A stretch of DNA of 27,147 nucleotides from JAOAFT01 sp035390885 (GTDB lineage Bacteria; Bacteroidota; Ignavibacteria; UBA10030), in assembly GCA_035390885.1 (NCBI GenBank), contig DAOOUW010000028.1:1-27147 (forward strand), written 5' to 3'. The notes beneath the pieces are model-generated. The model searched no databases. It worked only from the letters and a program-made list of their open reading frames with translations, and had not been told where the DNA came from. Position 1 is the stretch's first letter. Each line of letters starts with the position of its first letter. Positions 14,266 to 22,484 of the stretch are shown one piece after another. The position numbers were made by a program, and so were the translations under genes.

Positions 14266-16074
14266 ATGTCGGAAATGAAATCAATTCGTAATTTTTGCAT
14301 CATTGCTCACATTGATCATGGAAAATCAACACTAGCGGATAGATTGCTGGAATACACTGGAGCTGTTTCTTCACGGGAAATGACGAAGCAAGTTCTGGAT
14401 GATATGGATCTTGAGCAAGAACGTGGAATTACTATCAAGCTCCATGCCATTCAACTCCACTATAATGCTCAGGATGGTCAACAGTATATACTAAATTTAA
14501 TTGATACACCGGGACACGTTGATTTTACGTATGAAGTATCGCGCTCCCTTGCTGCCTGTGAAGGCGCAATTCTCGTTGTTGATGCAACGCAAGGCGTCGA
14601 AGCTCAAACGATATCGAATTTGTATCTTGCCATTGATGCAGGATTAGAAATTATTCCTTTTATCAATAAGATAGATTTGCCGAGTGCAAAGACCATGCTC
14701 GATACAGTCAAAAAGCAAATCATAGATTTGATAGGATGTCGGGAAGATGAAATACTGATGGGAAGCGCCAAATCTGGTATTGGCACCGAAGACGTACTCG
14801 AAGCGATTGTGCATCGAATTCCTCCGCCGTCGGGGGATCCCGATGCGCCTCTGAAGGCGCTTATCTTTGACTCCGTGTTCGATGAATATCGTGGCGCAGT
14901 GGCTTATGTTCGCGTGTTCGATGGCACAGTTCGCGAGAAGGACTGGATACGATTCTTTTCGAATGGAAAAGAATTTCAGGCGGACGACATTGGAATTTTA
15001 GAAATGCAGCGGAAGCGAAGCGGAATTTTATCTGCTGGCGATGTCGGATATATTATTGCAAATGTTAAAGATGTTCACGATACAAAAGTAGGCGATACGA
15101 TAACATTGGTGAATAATCCTGCGCCTGAACCGCTTCCTGGTTATAAAGAGGCAAAGCCGATGGTTTTTAGCGGAATCTATCCAACGAACAGCGATGATTT
15201 TTCTGAATTGAGAGATGCTTTGGAAAAGCTCAGATTGAATGACGCGGCTCTCGTCTTTGAGCCGGAAACTTCTGTGGCGCTTGGATTTGGATTCCGTGCC
15301 GGTTTCCTTGGACTTCTTCATATGGATATTGTGCGCGAACGTCTTGAACGCGAGTACAATCAAAATTTAATCAATACAGTGCCGAATGTTGAGTACCGAG
15401 TTTATAAAACGGACAAAGAAGTCGTGCTTGTTGATAATCCTGCGCTCATGCCTGATCCAGTGTTCATCGAAAAGATCGAAGAGCCATTTGTAAGAGCGCA
15501 AATTATTACGCCGCCTGAATACATTGGCAACATTATGAAGTTGTGTATGGATCGTCGAGGAATTCATCGTAATACAACTTACATAAGCGCCGAACGAGCC
15601 GATGTCCAGTTTGAGCTTCCACTCTCTGAAATCATTTTTGATTTCTATGATAAACTCAAGTCGCTATCGCGCGGTTACGCCTCCTTTGATTATGAATTGA
15701 TAGAATACCGTGAATCTGATTTAGTGAAGCTCGATATTCTTCTCAATGGCGAACCGGTTGATGCGCTCTCAGTAATTGTTCATCGTTCAAAAGCTTATGA
15801 TTGGGGCAGGAAATTGTGCAGGAAACTTAAGGAACTCATACCTCGTCAAATGTTCGAAGTGGCAATTCAAGCTGCTATTGGGAGTAAAGTAATTGCACGC
15901 GAAACGTTGAGTGCGATGAGGAAAAATGTTCTTGCAAAATGTTATGGGGGCGATATTTCGAGGAAACGGAAATTGCTCGAGAAGCAAAGAGAAGGAAAAA
16001 AACGTATGAAGCAAGTCGGACGAGTTGAGATACCACAGGAAGCGTTCCTTGCCGTACTTTCTATGGAAGAATAA
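14266..16074 (+). CDS. lepA: Elongation factor 4 (LepA), ribosome-associated GTPase
   Basis: The 602-aa product has the standard LepA length and domain order: GTPase domain with G1 AHIDHGKST (14-22), switch I ERGITIK, G3 DTPGH, G4 NKID and G5 SAK; then domain II, the EF-G-like III and V domains, and the LepA-specific C-terminal domain (SRKRKLLEKQREGKKRMKQV). LepA acts on the 70S ribosome and has been linked to back-translocation and to 30S biogenesis and initiation. LLDTVKK and AAIGSKVIARETLSAMRKNV are also family-typical. The start is ATG at 14266; an in-frame ATG three codons later is equally possible, and neither has a strong ribosome site. It heads a run with two lepB genes and hemW, a synteny partly seen in many bacteria (lepA-lepB, lepA-hemW). 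Confidence 0.97.
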   Translation: MSEMKSIRNFCIIAHIDHGKSTLADRLLEYTGAVSSREMTKQVLDDMDLEQERGITIKLHAIQLHYNAQDGQQYILNLIDTPGHVDFTYEVSRSLAACEGAILVVDATQGVEAQTISNLYLAIDAGLEIIPFINKIDLPSAKTMLDTVKKQIIDLIGCREDEILMGSAKSGIGTEDVLEAIVHRIPPPSGDPDAPLKALIFDSVFDEYRGAVAYVRVFDGTVREKDWIRFFSNGKEFQADDIGILEMQRKRSGILSAGDVGYIIANVKDVHDTKVGDTITLVNNPAPEPLPGYKEAKPMVFSGIYPTNSDDFSELRDALEKLRLNDAALVFEPETSVALGFGFRAGFLGLLHMDIVRERLEREYNQNLINTVPNVEYRVYKTDKEVVLVDNPALMPDPVFIEKIEEPFVRAQIITPPEYIGNIMKLCMDRRGIHRNTTYISAERADVQFELPLSEIIFDFYDKLKSLSRGYASFDYELIEYRESDLVKLDILLNGEPVDALSVIVHRSKAYDWGRKLCRKLKELIPRQMFEVAIQAAIGSKVIARETLSAMRKNVLAKCYGGDISRKRKLLEKQREGKKRMKQVGRVEIPQEAFLAVLSMEE

Positions 16075-16092
16075 ATTCAGAAAGGATATTCT

Positions 16093-17016
16093 ATGGCATC
16101 GCAGAAACAACAAAAACATCTACAGCATGAAAAGCAACAACAGGAAAAAGAGCATATTCCGTTCCGAAAAAAAGTTTTGTCATTTCTCAAAGAGCTTGCA
16201 ATTGTTCTTGTACTCTTTCTTGTCATTAACAATTTTGTCATAGCATCTTTTCTTGTTCCTACAGGTTCTATGGAAAATGAAGTACTGACAGGCGAGATGC
16301 TTTTTGTCAATAAATTTATTTACGGCGGCACTTCGCCAAGAAATATTCCTTTTACAAATGTTCGATTACAATATTTTCGTCTCCCTGCAGTTCGTGATGT
16401 TCGGCACGGCGACGTTATTGTGTTTGTGTTTCCTGGAAACCGTGATGAAGTTGAACCTGCAGAATTTACTTTCTATCTCAAGCGTTGTATTGGACTTCCT
16501 GGAGATACCATTGTGATTCGAAATCGTGCGGTATATGTTAACGGTACATTTGTGCCATTTCCTCGAAACGTTCGATTCGATCGTCCTTGGGCAATTCCGC
16601 CAACGTATGCTGAAGAAAATATTTTCCCGAAGAACTCAGGCTGGAATAGCGATAACTATGGTCCAATTGTCGTACCAAAAAAAGGAATGACAATCCAGCT
16701 AACGCCAGAAAATTATGATGGGTGGGAAATCTTTATTCGCCGTGAGGGGCACAAGGTGAGGCGCGTTGGCCAAGATGTGTATGTTGATGATCAACGTGTT
16801 ACATCTTACACAGTAGAGCGAGATTACCTTTTTGGAATGGGCGATCACAGAGATAATAGCCTCGATAGTCGGTACTGGGGATTTATTCCAAAGGAAAATC
16901 TTGTTGGCACACCGATGATTGTCTATTGGTCCTGGAATACGGACATTCCTCTCTACGATATCTTTGGCAGATTAGCGACTGTACGGTGGGGACGAATTGG
17001 CGCCTTAATTAAATGA
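16093..17016 (+). CDS. lepB: Signal peptidase I, first of two tandem copies
   Basis: This 307-aa membrane serine protease removes signal peptides from exported proteins on the outer face of the inner membrane. A hydrophilic Gln/Lys-rich N-terminus precedes one transmembrane segment (about 34-54). Box B contains the nucleophile Ser59 (PTGSMENEVLTGE), box D contains the general base Lys130 (YLKRCIGLPGDT), and box E is GDHRDNSLDSRYWG (250-263). The catalytic Ser/Lys dyad is intact. A region of about 70 residues between boxes D and E (about 150-225) carries an extra beta domain, as in Gram-negative LepB. AAAGGA about 8 nt upstream supports the start. It follows lepA by 18 nt and precedes the second copy by 13 nt. 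Confidence 0.93.
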   Translation: MASQKQQKHLQHEKQQQEKEHIPFRKKVLSFLKELAIVLVLFLVINNFVIASFLVPTGSMENEVLTGEMLFVNKFIYGGTSPRNIPFTNVRLQYFRLPAVRDVRHGDVIVFVFPGNRDEVEPAEFTFYLKRCIGLPGDTIVIRNRAVYVNGTFVPFPRNVRFDRPWAIPPTYAEENIFPKNSGWNSDNYGPIVVPKKGMTIQLTPENYDGWEIFIRREGHKVRRVGQDVYVDDQRVTSYTVERDYLFGMGDHRDNSLDSRYWGFIPKENLVGTPMIVYWSWNTDIPLYDIFGRLATVRWGRIGALIK

Positions 17017-17029
17017 GTTCATATCTATT

Positions 17030-17905
17030 ATGAAACAGAAGCATTCAAGGGAAAAGGAAAATGGATGGAAAGCTCTTTTCCTTGAAATTGGATTGACGCT
17101 TCTCGTTACATTGATCGCTGCGCTTTTTCTTAAATCATTTGTCATTGATGCGTATTGTATTCCGTCGCATTCGATGGAGAACACACTCATTGTTGGCGAT
17201 TATATTTTTGTGAATAAACTTGCTTATGGAATTCAATCGCCGCGCGTTTTTCCATTTACTAAAATTCACGCACCCTATTTTAATATTCCGTTCGGTCGAG
17301 CGATTCGACGCGGCGATGTTATCGTGTTTGAATATCCTCTTTCCTCAGAAGCGCCACAAAATGATGGCGTGGAATACTATATAAAACGATGCGCAGGACT
17401 TCCTGGCGATACAGTTTCAGTGATCAACGGAATAGTCTATGTCAATGGAATTGAGCAGACAAAACCTTACAATTATTCTGCACCTTCACGATGTGTCCAA
17501 GGAACTTTGTTTCCAAAAAGTATGAACTTTAATGAACGACAATACGGTCCACTCTACATACCTCGAAAAGGAGATACAATTCCTCTATCGCCAGCAATAA
17601 TGGATCAGTGGCTTCCGGTAATACAATATGAAGGGCATTCAATGACGCTTACGTCGGATTCAGTAATTCTTATTGATGGTCGAGCCGAAACGAAATACTG
17701 TGTTGAGCAAAATTATTACTTTGTTCTTGGCGATAATCTTGAGAATAGTATGGATAGCCGATATTGGGGTTATTTGCCAGAGCGAAACATCATCGGGGAG
17801 GCATTACTTATTTATTGGTCATGGGACTACGATTATCCGGCAACAACTCTCAAAGATAAATTTATGTCTGTTCGATGGAATCGAATAGGCGCTATTATTC
17901 GATAA
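17030..17905 (+). CDS. lepB: Signal peptidase I, second tandem copy
   Basis: The 291-aa paralogue has the same plan: a short basic N-terminus, a transmembrane segment (about 19-40), nucleophile Ser48 in PSHSMENTLIVGD, general base Lys119 in YIKRCAGLPGDT, and box E GDNLENSMDSRYWG. The catalytic dyad is intact, so it should be active. It differs from the first copy around the nucleophile (SHSM versus TGSM), in box E (DNLEN versus DHRDN) and through the inter-box domain. This is more than a recent duplication would show and suggests different substrate sets. It lies 13 nt after copy 1 and 19 nt before hemW. A division of labour is inferred, not shown. Confidence 0.93.
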   Translation: MKQKHSREKENGWKALFLEIGLTLLVTLIAALFLKSFVIDAYCIPSHSMENTLIVGDYIFVNKLAYGIQSPRVFPFTKIHAPYFNIPFGRAIRRGDVIVFEYPLSSEAPQNDGVEYYIKRCAGLPGDTVSVINGIVYVNGIEQTKPYNYSAPSRCVQGTLFPKSMNFNERQYGPLYIPRKGDTIPLSPAIMDQWLPVIQYEGHSMTLTSDSVILIDGRAETKYCVEQNYYFVLGDNLENSMDSRYWGYLPERNIIGEALLIYWSWDYDYPATTLKDKFMSVRWNRIGAIIR

Positions 17906-17924
17906 CATCACAATCCATTTTAAG

Positions 17925-19061
17925 ATGGCAGGGCTCTATCTCCATATTCCTTTTTGTAAAAAGAAATGTCTGTACTGCGACTTTTATTCCGTCCCTGTTA
18001 ACATTGCTGGTCGTTCAAGCATCGAACGTTACCTTAATTCTGTTGAGCAAGAAATTCATTTCTGCACCCAGGGAAATTATAGCGAAGAAGAATTTACCAC
18101 GATCTTTTTTGGTGGAGGTACGCCGTCTCTTCTCTCACCGGATCAATACGCTGCGCTGCTCGATACATTATCTACTTCATTCAAAATCTCTCCCATAGCA
18201 GAAATTACACTAGAAGTAAATCCTGGCACAGTGAATAAATTGAAATTAAAAGAATTCTACGATATAGGAGTAAACCGATTAAGCATTGGGGTTCAATCGT
18301 TCTTCGATGATGAACTTGCTTTCCTCAGTCGGATTCATTCAAGTCGGGATGCTCTTGCTGCAGTTCAGGATGCGAAGGAAGTTGGATTCCAAAATATCAG
18401 CATTGATTTGCTCTATGCTTTTCCTCATCACTCGAAAGAGCGATGGCGAAAGACTTTGGAGCAAGCCATTGCGCTCGATGTTCAACACCTATCGTGCTAT
18501 AATTTAATCATTGAAGCAGGGACTCCTCTTTTCGAGATGGTGCAATCCCATGCAGTTGTACCGCTATCAAATGAAGAAGAAGCAGACTTTTTTCTTCTTA
18601 CAGATAAGATTCTTGGATCTCACGACTATGAACATTATGAGATTTCGAATTTTTCTAAACCCGGTTTTCAATGCAAACATAATATTGGATACTGGACTCA
18701 TGAGCCATATCTTGGATTTGGTCCTTCTGCACATTCATATTGGGATAAGCAGAGATGGTGGAATATTGCTGATCTTAATGGTTATTGTGAAATGATAGAC
18801 AAGAAATCGCTTCCAGTCGCTGGCGGAGAGCATTTAACAGAAAGCGAACTGAAAGAAGAGGTAATTTATCTTGGACTGCGGAGTGAAGGAATAGTCTTTC
18901 AGCGATATCTGAATTTCATTGGTAAAGATTTTCAAACAGAATACAGATTACTGATTCAAGAATTGGTAGAGAAAAACCTTGCCAAGTGCGAAGCCGATCG
19001 GTTTCGTTTAACGCCACAGGGATATGCACTCTGCGATGAAATCTGCCAGCAATTTCTGTAA
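17925..19061 (+). CDS. hemW: Radical SAM heme chaperone HemW (coproporphyrinogen-III-oxidase-like)
   Basis: The 378-aa protein starts LYLHIPFCKKKCLYCDFYS, with the radical-SAM cysteines Cys11, Cys15 and Cys18 in the CxxxCxxC arrangement of HemN/HemW proteins. GGGTPS (63-68) is the SAM-binding glycine motif. TLEVNPGT, RLSIGVQSF, SIDLLYAFP and YEISNFSKPG are family blocks, and the HemW C-terminal domain follows. The length fits HemW, which binds heme and inserts it into respiratory enzymes, rather than the longer HemN oxidase. Many HemW proteins are mislabelled as oxygen-independent coproporphyrinogen oxidase. It is the last gene of the lepA run, with a REP-like repeat starting just after its stop. 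Confidence 0.92.
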   Translation: MAGLYLHIPFCKKKCLYCDFYSVPVNIAGRSSIERYLNSVEQEIHFCTQGNYSEEEFTTIFFGGGTPSLLSPDQYAALLDTLSTSFKISPIAEITLEVNPGTVNKLKLKEFYDIGVNRLSIGVQSFFDDELAFLSRIHSSRDALAAVQDAKEVGFQNISIDLLYAFPHHSKERWRKTLEQAIALDVQHLSCYNLIIEAGTPLFEMVQSHAVVPLSNEEEADFFLLTDKILGSHDYEHYEISNFSKPGFQCKHNIGYWTHEPYLGFGPSAHSYWDKQRWWNIADLNGYCEMIDKKSLPVAGGEHLTESELKEEVIYLGLRSEGIVFQRYLNFIGKDFQTEYRLLIQELVEKNLAKCEADRFRLTPQGYALCDEICQQFL

Positions 19062-19063
19062 TT

Positions 19064-19131
19064 CCAATTTATGCTTCAGAAAATTGCAAAGACTGTTGCC
19101 TCGATACGCTTCTCAAGCATCTCGACAACCG
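19064..19131. repeat. REP-like palindromic repeat, copy 1
   Basis: The core CTGTTGCCTCGATACG (19093-19108) is shared exactly with the copies at 22444 and 24873. It is followed by a partly complementary half ending CTCGACAACCG (19121-19131). GTTG pairs with CAAC at the ends and inner pairs form an imperfect hairpin. Similarity to copy 2 extends upstream to about 19064, with 25 identical bases at 19084-19108. It sits between the convergent 3' ends of hemW and the Sel1 gene. Confidence 0.65.
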
Positions 19132-19238
19132 AAGGCTTGACGATGACCGGGGAGGATGAAACACCTTATCGAAACCACTCTACTAAATAACCTGTGCTAA
19201 TAATTCTAATTCTGAAAAATTTTTTGTAGTGTATCGTT

Positions 19239-20741
19239 TCAAGGAATTTGAAATTCAGGTTCATCGGGTCGAAGTTCGTCGTACATTCGTTGAAGCGATT
19301 GGTATGCAGTTGCGCTTCCTCGTGAGAGCGCTCGATGGTAGAGGTGATAAGCTTCGCCTTTGTTCTGAGCAACATACAATCCCTTTTCGTAACAATATGC
19401 AATTGAATTGAGTGCAAGTAAAGAACCATTGTCAGCGGCTGATTTGAGAAATGAGAAAGCGGAATCGGGTTGGAACGCAGCAACATCTCCACGGAGCGTC
19501 ATCAAAGATAATCGAATTTTTGCATCGATATTTCCTTGTTCGGCAGCTTTTTTGAACCAATAGGCAGCGAGATCCTTATTCGGTTTGATCGTTCGACCTG
19601 ATGCGCACCAATATCCAAGCTCCGCCATTGCTGGCGCATATCCTTCGTCCGCAGCTTGTGTGAGAATAGTAAATGCTTGCTGTTCATTCAAGAGCGAACT
19701 AAGTTGTAGCGCTGTCAATCCTGCCCAGAGTGTTAAAGCGCTCGGCAGTTGTTCCTTTGTTTGTTTTTCAAATTCATGGGCAAAATCATCGGTTTGAATT
19801 AAATGCCAGAGGAGCGCAGGCGCTCGAACCGATTCGCCTCTGATTGCCCAAAAGTAATAGAGCGCTGCTGTTATAACATCCTTTTTAACTCCAGTTCCTG
19901 TTTCGTACATTCGTCCAACGTAACAGAGCGCTTCAGGAACTCCATGTTCTGCAGCGCGCAACACCGCGCGATATGTTGTATCGGTAGATTGAGTAGATTG
20001 AGATGTACTTTTTATTTTTTGCGAGATCGTTGTTTCCCGAATTGCCTCTAGCTGTATTATAGAATCTGGAGGCACAGTCGTTGTATCAGGAGATTGGAAA
20101 TCTATAAATATCAAACTTCCGGAAGAATTAGATGCGTTGCTTTTTGAAGGAACAGAATTCGTTGAGTTAGGATGCTCGACGCTATCGATGCCTCGCGCCC
20201 GCAATTCCTTAAGAGCTTCGTTTGCATCCTCGCATCCTAATTCTGCAGATTGTTTGATGTAGGAAAAAGTTTTTGCCCAGTTTCGTGGAACAACAAAATT
20301 CTCAGAGTAAAAAATTCCCATTACAAAGAGAGCCTCAGGAATTTCAGCCTCTGCGGCTTTTCGAAAATGTTTGAATGCTTCGAACGGATTCCACGGTACG
20401 CCAATTCCGTTGAGATGGAGGATTCCAAGATTATAATGAGCTAATGGCAAATCATGTTCCGCTGAGCGCATCAACCAGTAAATTGCTTTTGGCGTGTCCG
20501 CTGGTATTCCTTTGCCAAGGAGATATCGGAGCGCAAGATCGTGCTGTGCCATCGGCTTTCCAGCATTTGCATCCCGCATGAGAGTGAAAATTTCAATCAG
20601 TTGAGCATCGAACCCCGAGTAGAGAATGTACGGCAATCCCTGAAAACGATACGGCTCTTTATAAACCGGGGATTTTTTTGCAGGTTGTGCATTCCCAATA
20701 AAAGAAAAACATAACAATAAAATGAAGGCGAGCTTTTTCAT
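19239..20741 (-). CDS. Exported Sel1-repeat (TPR-like) protein
   Basis: The 500-aa product has a signal peptide (MKKLAFILLLCFSFIGNAQ) and about eight Sel1-like repeats, helical pairs of some 36 residues recognised by 'A...LG.....G.gv..d...A..w...AA..G'. Three lie at about 65-175 (for example HDLALRYLLGKGIPADTPKA, HYNLGILHLNGIGVPWNPFE). A Ser/Thr-rich linker of about 80 residues follows (EHPNSTNSVPSKSNASNSS), then the rest (ALCYVGRMYETGTGVKKDVI, MAELGYWCASGRTIKPNKDL, ALNSIAYCYEKGLYVAQNKG). Sel1 proteins serve as scaffolds, and exported ones often tether envelope complexes. The partner is unknown. No ribosome site is clear. The MerR gene lies 181 nt upstream on the same strand. Confidence 0.82.
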   Translation of the reverse strand: MKKLAFILLLCFSFIGNAQPAKKSPVYKEPYRFQGLPYILYSGFDAQLIEIFTLMRDANAGKPMAQHDLALRYLLGKGIPADTPKAIYWLMRSAEHDLPLAHYNLGILHLNGIGVPWNPFEAFKHFRKAAEAEIPEALFVMGIFYSENFVVPRNWAKTFSYIKQSAELGCEDANEALKELRARGIDSVEHPNSTNSVPSKSNASNSSGSLIFIDFQSPDTTTVPPDSIIQLEAIRETTISQKIKSTSQSTQSTDTTYRAVLRAAEHGVPEALCYVGRMYETGTGVKKDVITAALYYFWAIRGESVRAPALLWHLIQTDDFAHEFEKQTKEQLPSALTLWAGLTALQLSSLLNEQQAFTILTQAADEGYAPAMAELGYWCASGRTIKPNKDLAAYWFKKAAEQGNIDAKIRLSLMTLRGDVAAFQPDSAFSFLKSAADNGSLLALNSIAYCYEKGLYVAQNKGEAYHLYHRALSRGSATAYQSLQRMYDELRPDEPEFQIP

Positions 20742-20922
20742 TATCGATGTATCGAATTTAAGTTAGAAGTTGCCAATTTATAATTCCATTGGAAGAGGTC
20801 TTCTTTTTAATGACTTTATCAAACTGTTTATTAGACGTTCAAAGCGCATAAAAAGTTTTATAAAAATTGAAACTGGTTGGTGTAAACAAAGTATTGTATT
20901 CGATTGTAAACAGGGGATAAAA

Positions 20923-21306
20923 CTACTTTTCTAATTTTGCAAGAAGATGCTCAAGGAATTCCTTTACTTCGATCATGTCCTGTCGGATTTCATCGTCTTT
21001 GATTTTTCGTTTTTGAGGAATTGTAAGAAGCTCGAGCTGTTCGCCTCCATCAGGCTCTGGTTTAAAATCTTTCAGAATCTTTTTTGCCCCTTCAATAGTA
21101 TATTTCTCTTCACGCAATAATTTTTTTATGTGAAGAATGAGCTGGATGTCTTTGTGGGTGTAGATGCGATTTCCCGCTCTATTTTTGGCTGGCTTGAGTT
21201 CCTCAAATTCTGTTTCCCAGTACCGAAGCACATATTGTTCCAAGCCGGTAATTTTACTGACTTCACTAATGGAGTAATAAAGCTTTTTTATCCCGCTGTA
21301 TTTCAT
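20923..21306 (-). CDS. MerR-family transcriptional regulator
   Basis: The 127-aa protein has the MerR winged-helix DNA-binding domain at its N-terminus: YSISEVSKITGLEQYVLRYW (about 11-30) is the helix-turn-helix, and NRAGNRIYTHKDIQLILHIK (about 42-61) the wing. The coiled-coil that follows is short (LLREEKYTIEGAKKILKDF, then EIRQDMIEVKEFLEHLLAKL), with no cysteine metal site and no drug-binding domain, so the effector is unclear. This small form, with ExEFxxLKPxKNRxGNRxYxxxDI, is common in Bacteroidota and delta-proteobacteria. It diverges from the phosphoesterase gene, with 135 nt between them that carry repeated AAACTT sequences. Confidence 0.88.
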   Translation of the reverse strand: MKYSGIKKLYYSISEVSKITGLEQYVLRYWETEFEELKPAKNRAGNRIYTHKDIQLILHIKKLLREEKYTIEGAKKILKDFKPEPDGGEQLELLTIPQKRKIKDDEIRQDMIEVKEFLEHLLAKLEK

Positions 21307-21326
21307 AGGAGCCTCGTATTTATGTA

Positions 21327-21372
21327 AAGTTTAGAATTAACTTAGCAAAACTTACTTTGAGTTGCAAACTTA
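21327..21372. promoter_or_regulatory. Candidate MerR operator region
   Basis: In the divergent gap, AAGTTT (21327-21332) and AAACTT (21348-21353) form an inverted repeat with a 15-nt centre, and AAACTTA recurs at 21366-21372. MerR proteins bind dyads lying within promoters, and this one lies 20-45 nt upstream of the regulator's own start. The arms are short and AT-rich, so this is tentative. Confidence 0.3.
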
Positions 21373-21441
21373 AGAGATGTATCGAAGCATTCTTGCAGTG
21401 AAAAGAAAGGATTACTACATTTCTATTAGAAAGAGACTTTA

Positions 21442-22398
21442 ATGAAGCGCCACAATCATAGCATATACTGGATATTTATACTTGCTAATTGGTTATTTCT
21501 TTTTCATTCACTCGATGCGCAGGAATTACACAAGAGCGACTCTATAACGATTGCAATTATTAGCGATACGCAGTCGCCAATGTGGTTCGAATCAATAGTG
21601 GTTTCCAAAAATCGAAATGAAGAAGCTACTTCGATGCTCTTCCATCATATTGCTCAGGATACTTCTGTCGTTGCCCTTGTTCATCTTGGAGATGTTACGG
21701 AATGCAGCAGTCGCGATGGAGCATGGAAGAGAATCGATACTCTCCTGGCGTTGTTGGAGAGAAGGAATGTTGCTCTCTATGGCACAATGGGGAATCACGA
21801 TTATATGTATTCAGCGAGTGCAGGAGAAGAGAACTTCAAAAAACGGTTTCCTTCGTTTCAGCGGAAAGGTTTCCTTGTTCGTATTCATTCGCTAGCGATT
21901 GTCATGCTGAATTCTAATTTTTCTAATCTTGCTGATAATGAAATCAAAGAACAGGTTGCGTGGTACCATCAACAATTGGACCAATTAGAACACGATACAA
22001 CAGTATCTGCTGTATTTGTTGCATGTCATCATCCGCCGTTTACGAATAGTACCGTTGTACCTCCATCAAAAGAATGCGAAGAAGAATTTGTTCCGCAATT
22101 CCTTTTCCATAAGAAGTGTAAAATTTTTTTCAGTGGACATTCCCATGCATTCGAGCATTTTAATATTGAGGGAAAGAATTTTCTTATTATTGGCGGAGGC
22201 GGAGGTTTACAGCACTCGTTGTTGATAGGGAAAGAACAAAGGTGGAACGATCTTTTTCCACTCCAAACTGAGAAACGAATGTTCCATTACCTTCGCGTTG
22301 TAGTAACACGAGAGAAGATCGAATGTACAGTGATGATGATAAAGAAAGATTTTTCTGGCATCGAACCCGTATATGTCATGACGCTACCATTACCGTGA
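21442..22398 (+). CDS. Exported calcineurin-like metallophosphoesterase
   Basis: The 318-aa product begins with a signal peptide (hydrophobic core IYWIFILANWLFLFHSL, cleavage near DAQ at 25-27), so it acts in the periplasm or outside. The two-metal phosphoesterase motifs appear in order: SDTQ (41-44), GDV (83-85), GNHD (117-120), CHHPP (195-199) and GHSH (232-235). Motif I is D-x-Q where most of the family have D-x-H, so one metal ligand differs. Similar D-x-Q sites are known in ADP-ribose/CDP-alcohol diphosphatases. The substrate (phosphomonoester, diester or nucleotide) cannot be read. It stands alone, divergent from merR and convergent with the lipoprotein operon. Confidence 0.88.
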   Translation: MKRHNHSIYWIFILANWLFLFHSLDAQELHKSDSITIAIISDTQSPMWFESIVVSKNRNEEATSMLFHHIAQDTSVVALVHLGDVTECSSRDGAWKRIDTLLALLERRNVALYGTMGNHDYMYSASAGEENFKKRFPSFQRKGFLVRIHSLAIVMLNSNFSNLADNEIKEQVAWYHQQLDQLEHDTTVSAVFVACHHPPFTNSTVVPPSKECEEEFVPQFLFHKKCKIFFSGHSHAFEHFNIEGKNFLIIGGGGGLQHSLLIGKEQRWNDLFPLQTEKRMFHYLRVVVTREKIECTVMMIKKDFSGIEPVYVMTLPLP

Positions 22399-22411
22399 TT
22401 ATTTATGAATC

Positions 22412-22459
22412 CCAAATTGTGCTTGAGACTTGGCTTGCAAAGACTGTTGCCTCGATACG
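22412..22459. repeat. REP-like repeat, copy 2 (left half only)
   Basis: Positions 22435-22459 repeat 25 bases of copy 1 (19084-19108) exactly, and similarity extends left to about 22412. After the shared core the second half (CTCGACAACC in copy 1) is missing and the sequence runs into unrelated DNA. It lies between the convergent stops of the phosphoesterase (22398) and the propeller-like lipoprotein gene (22485). Confidence 0.6.
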
Positions 22460-22484
22460 TCATACCTTTATCAATTGAATATTT

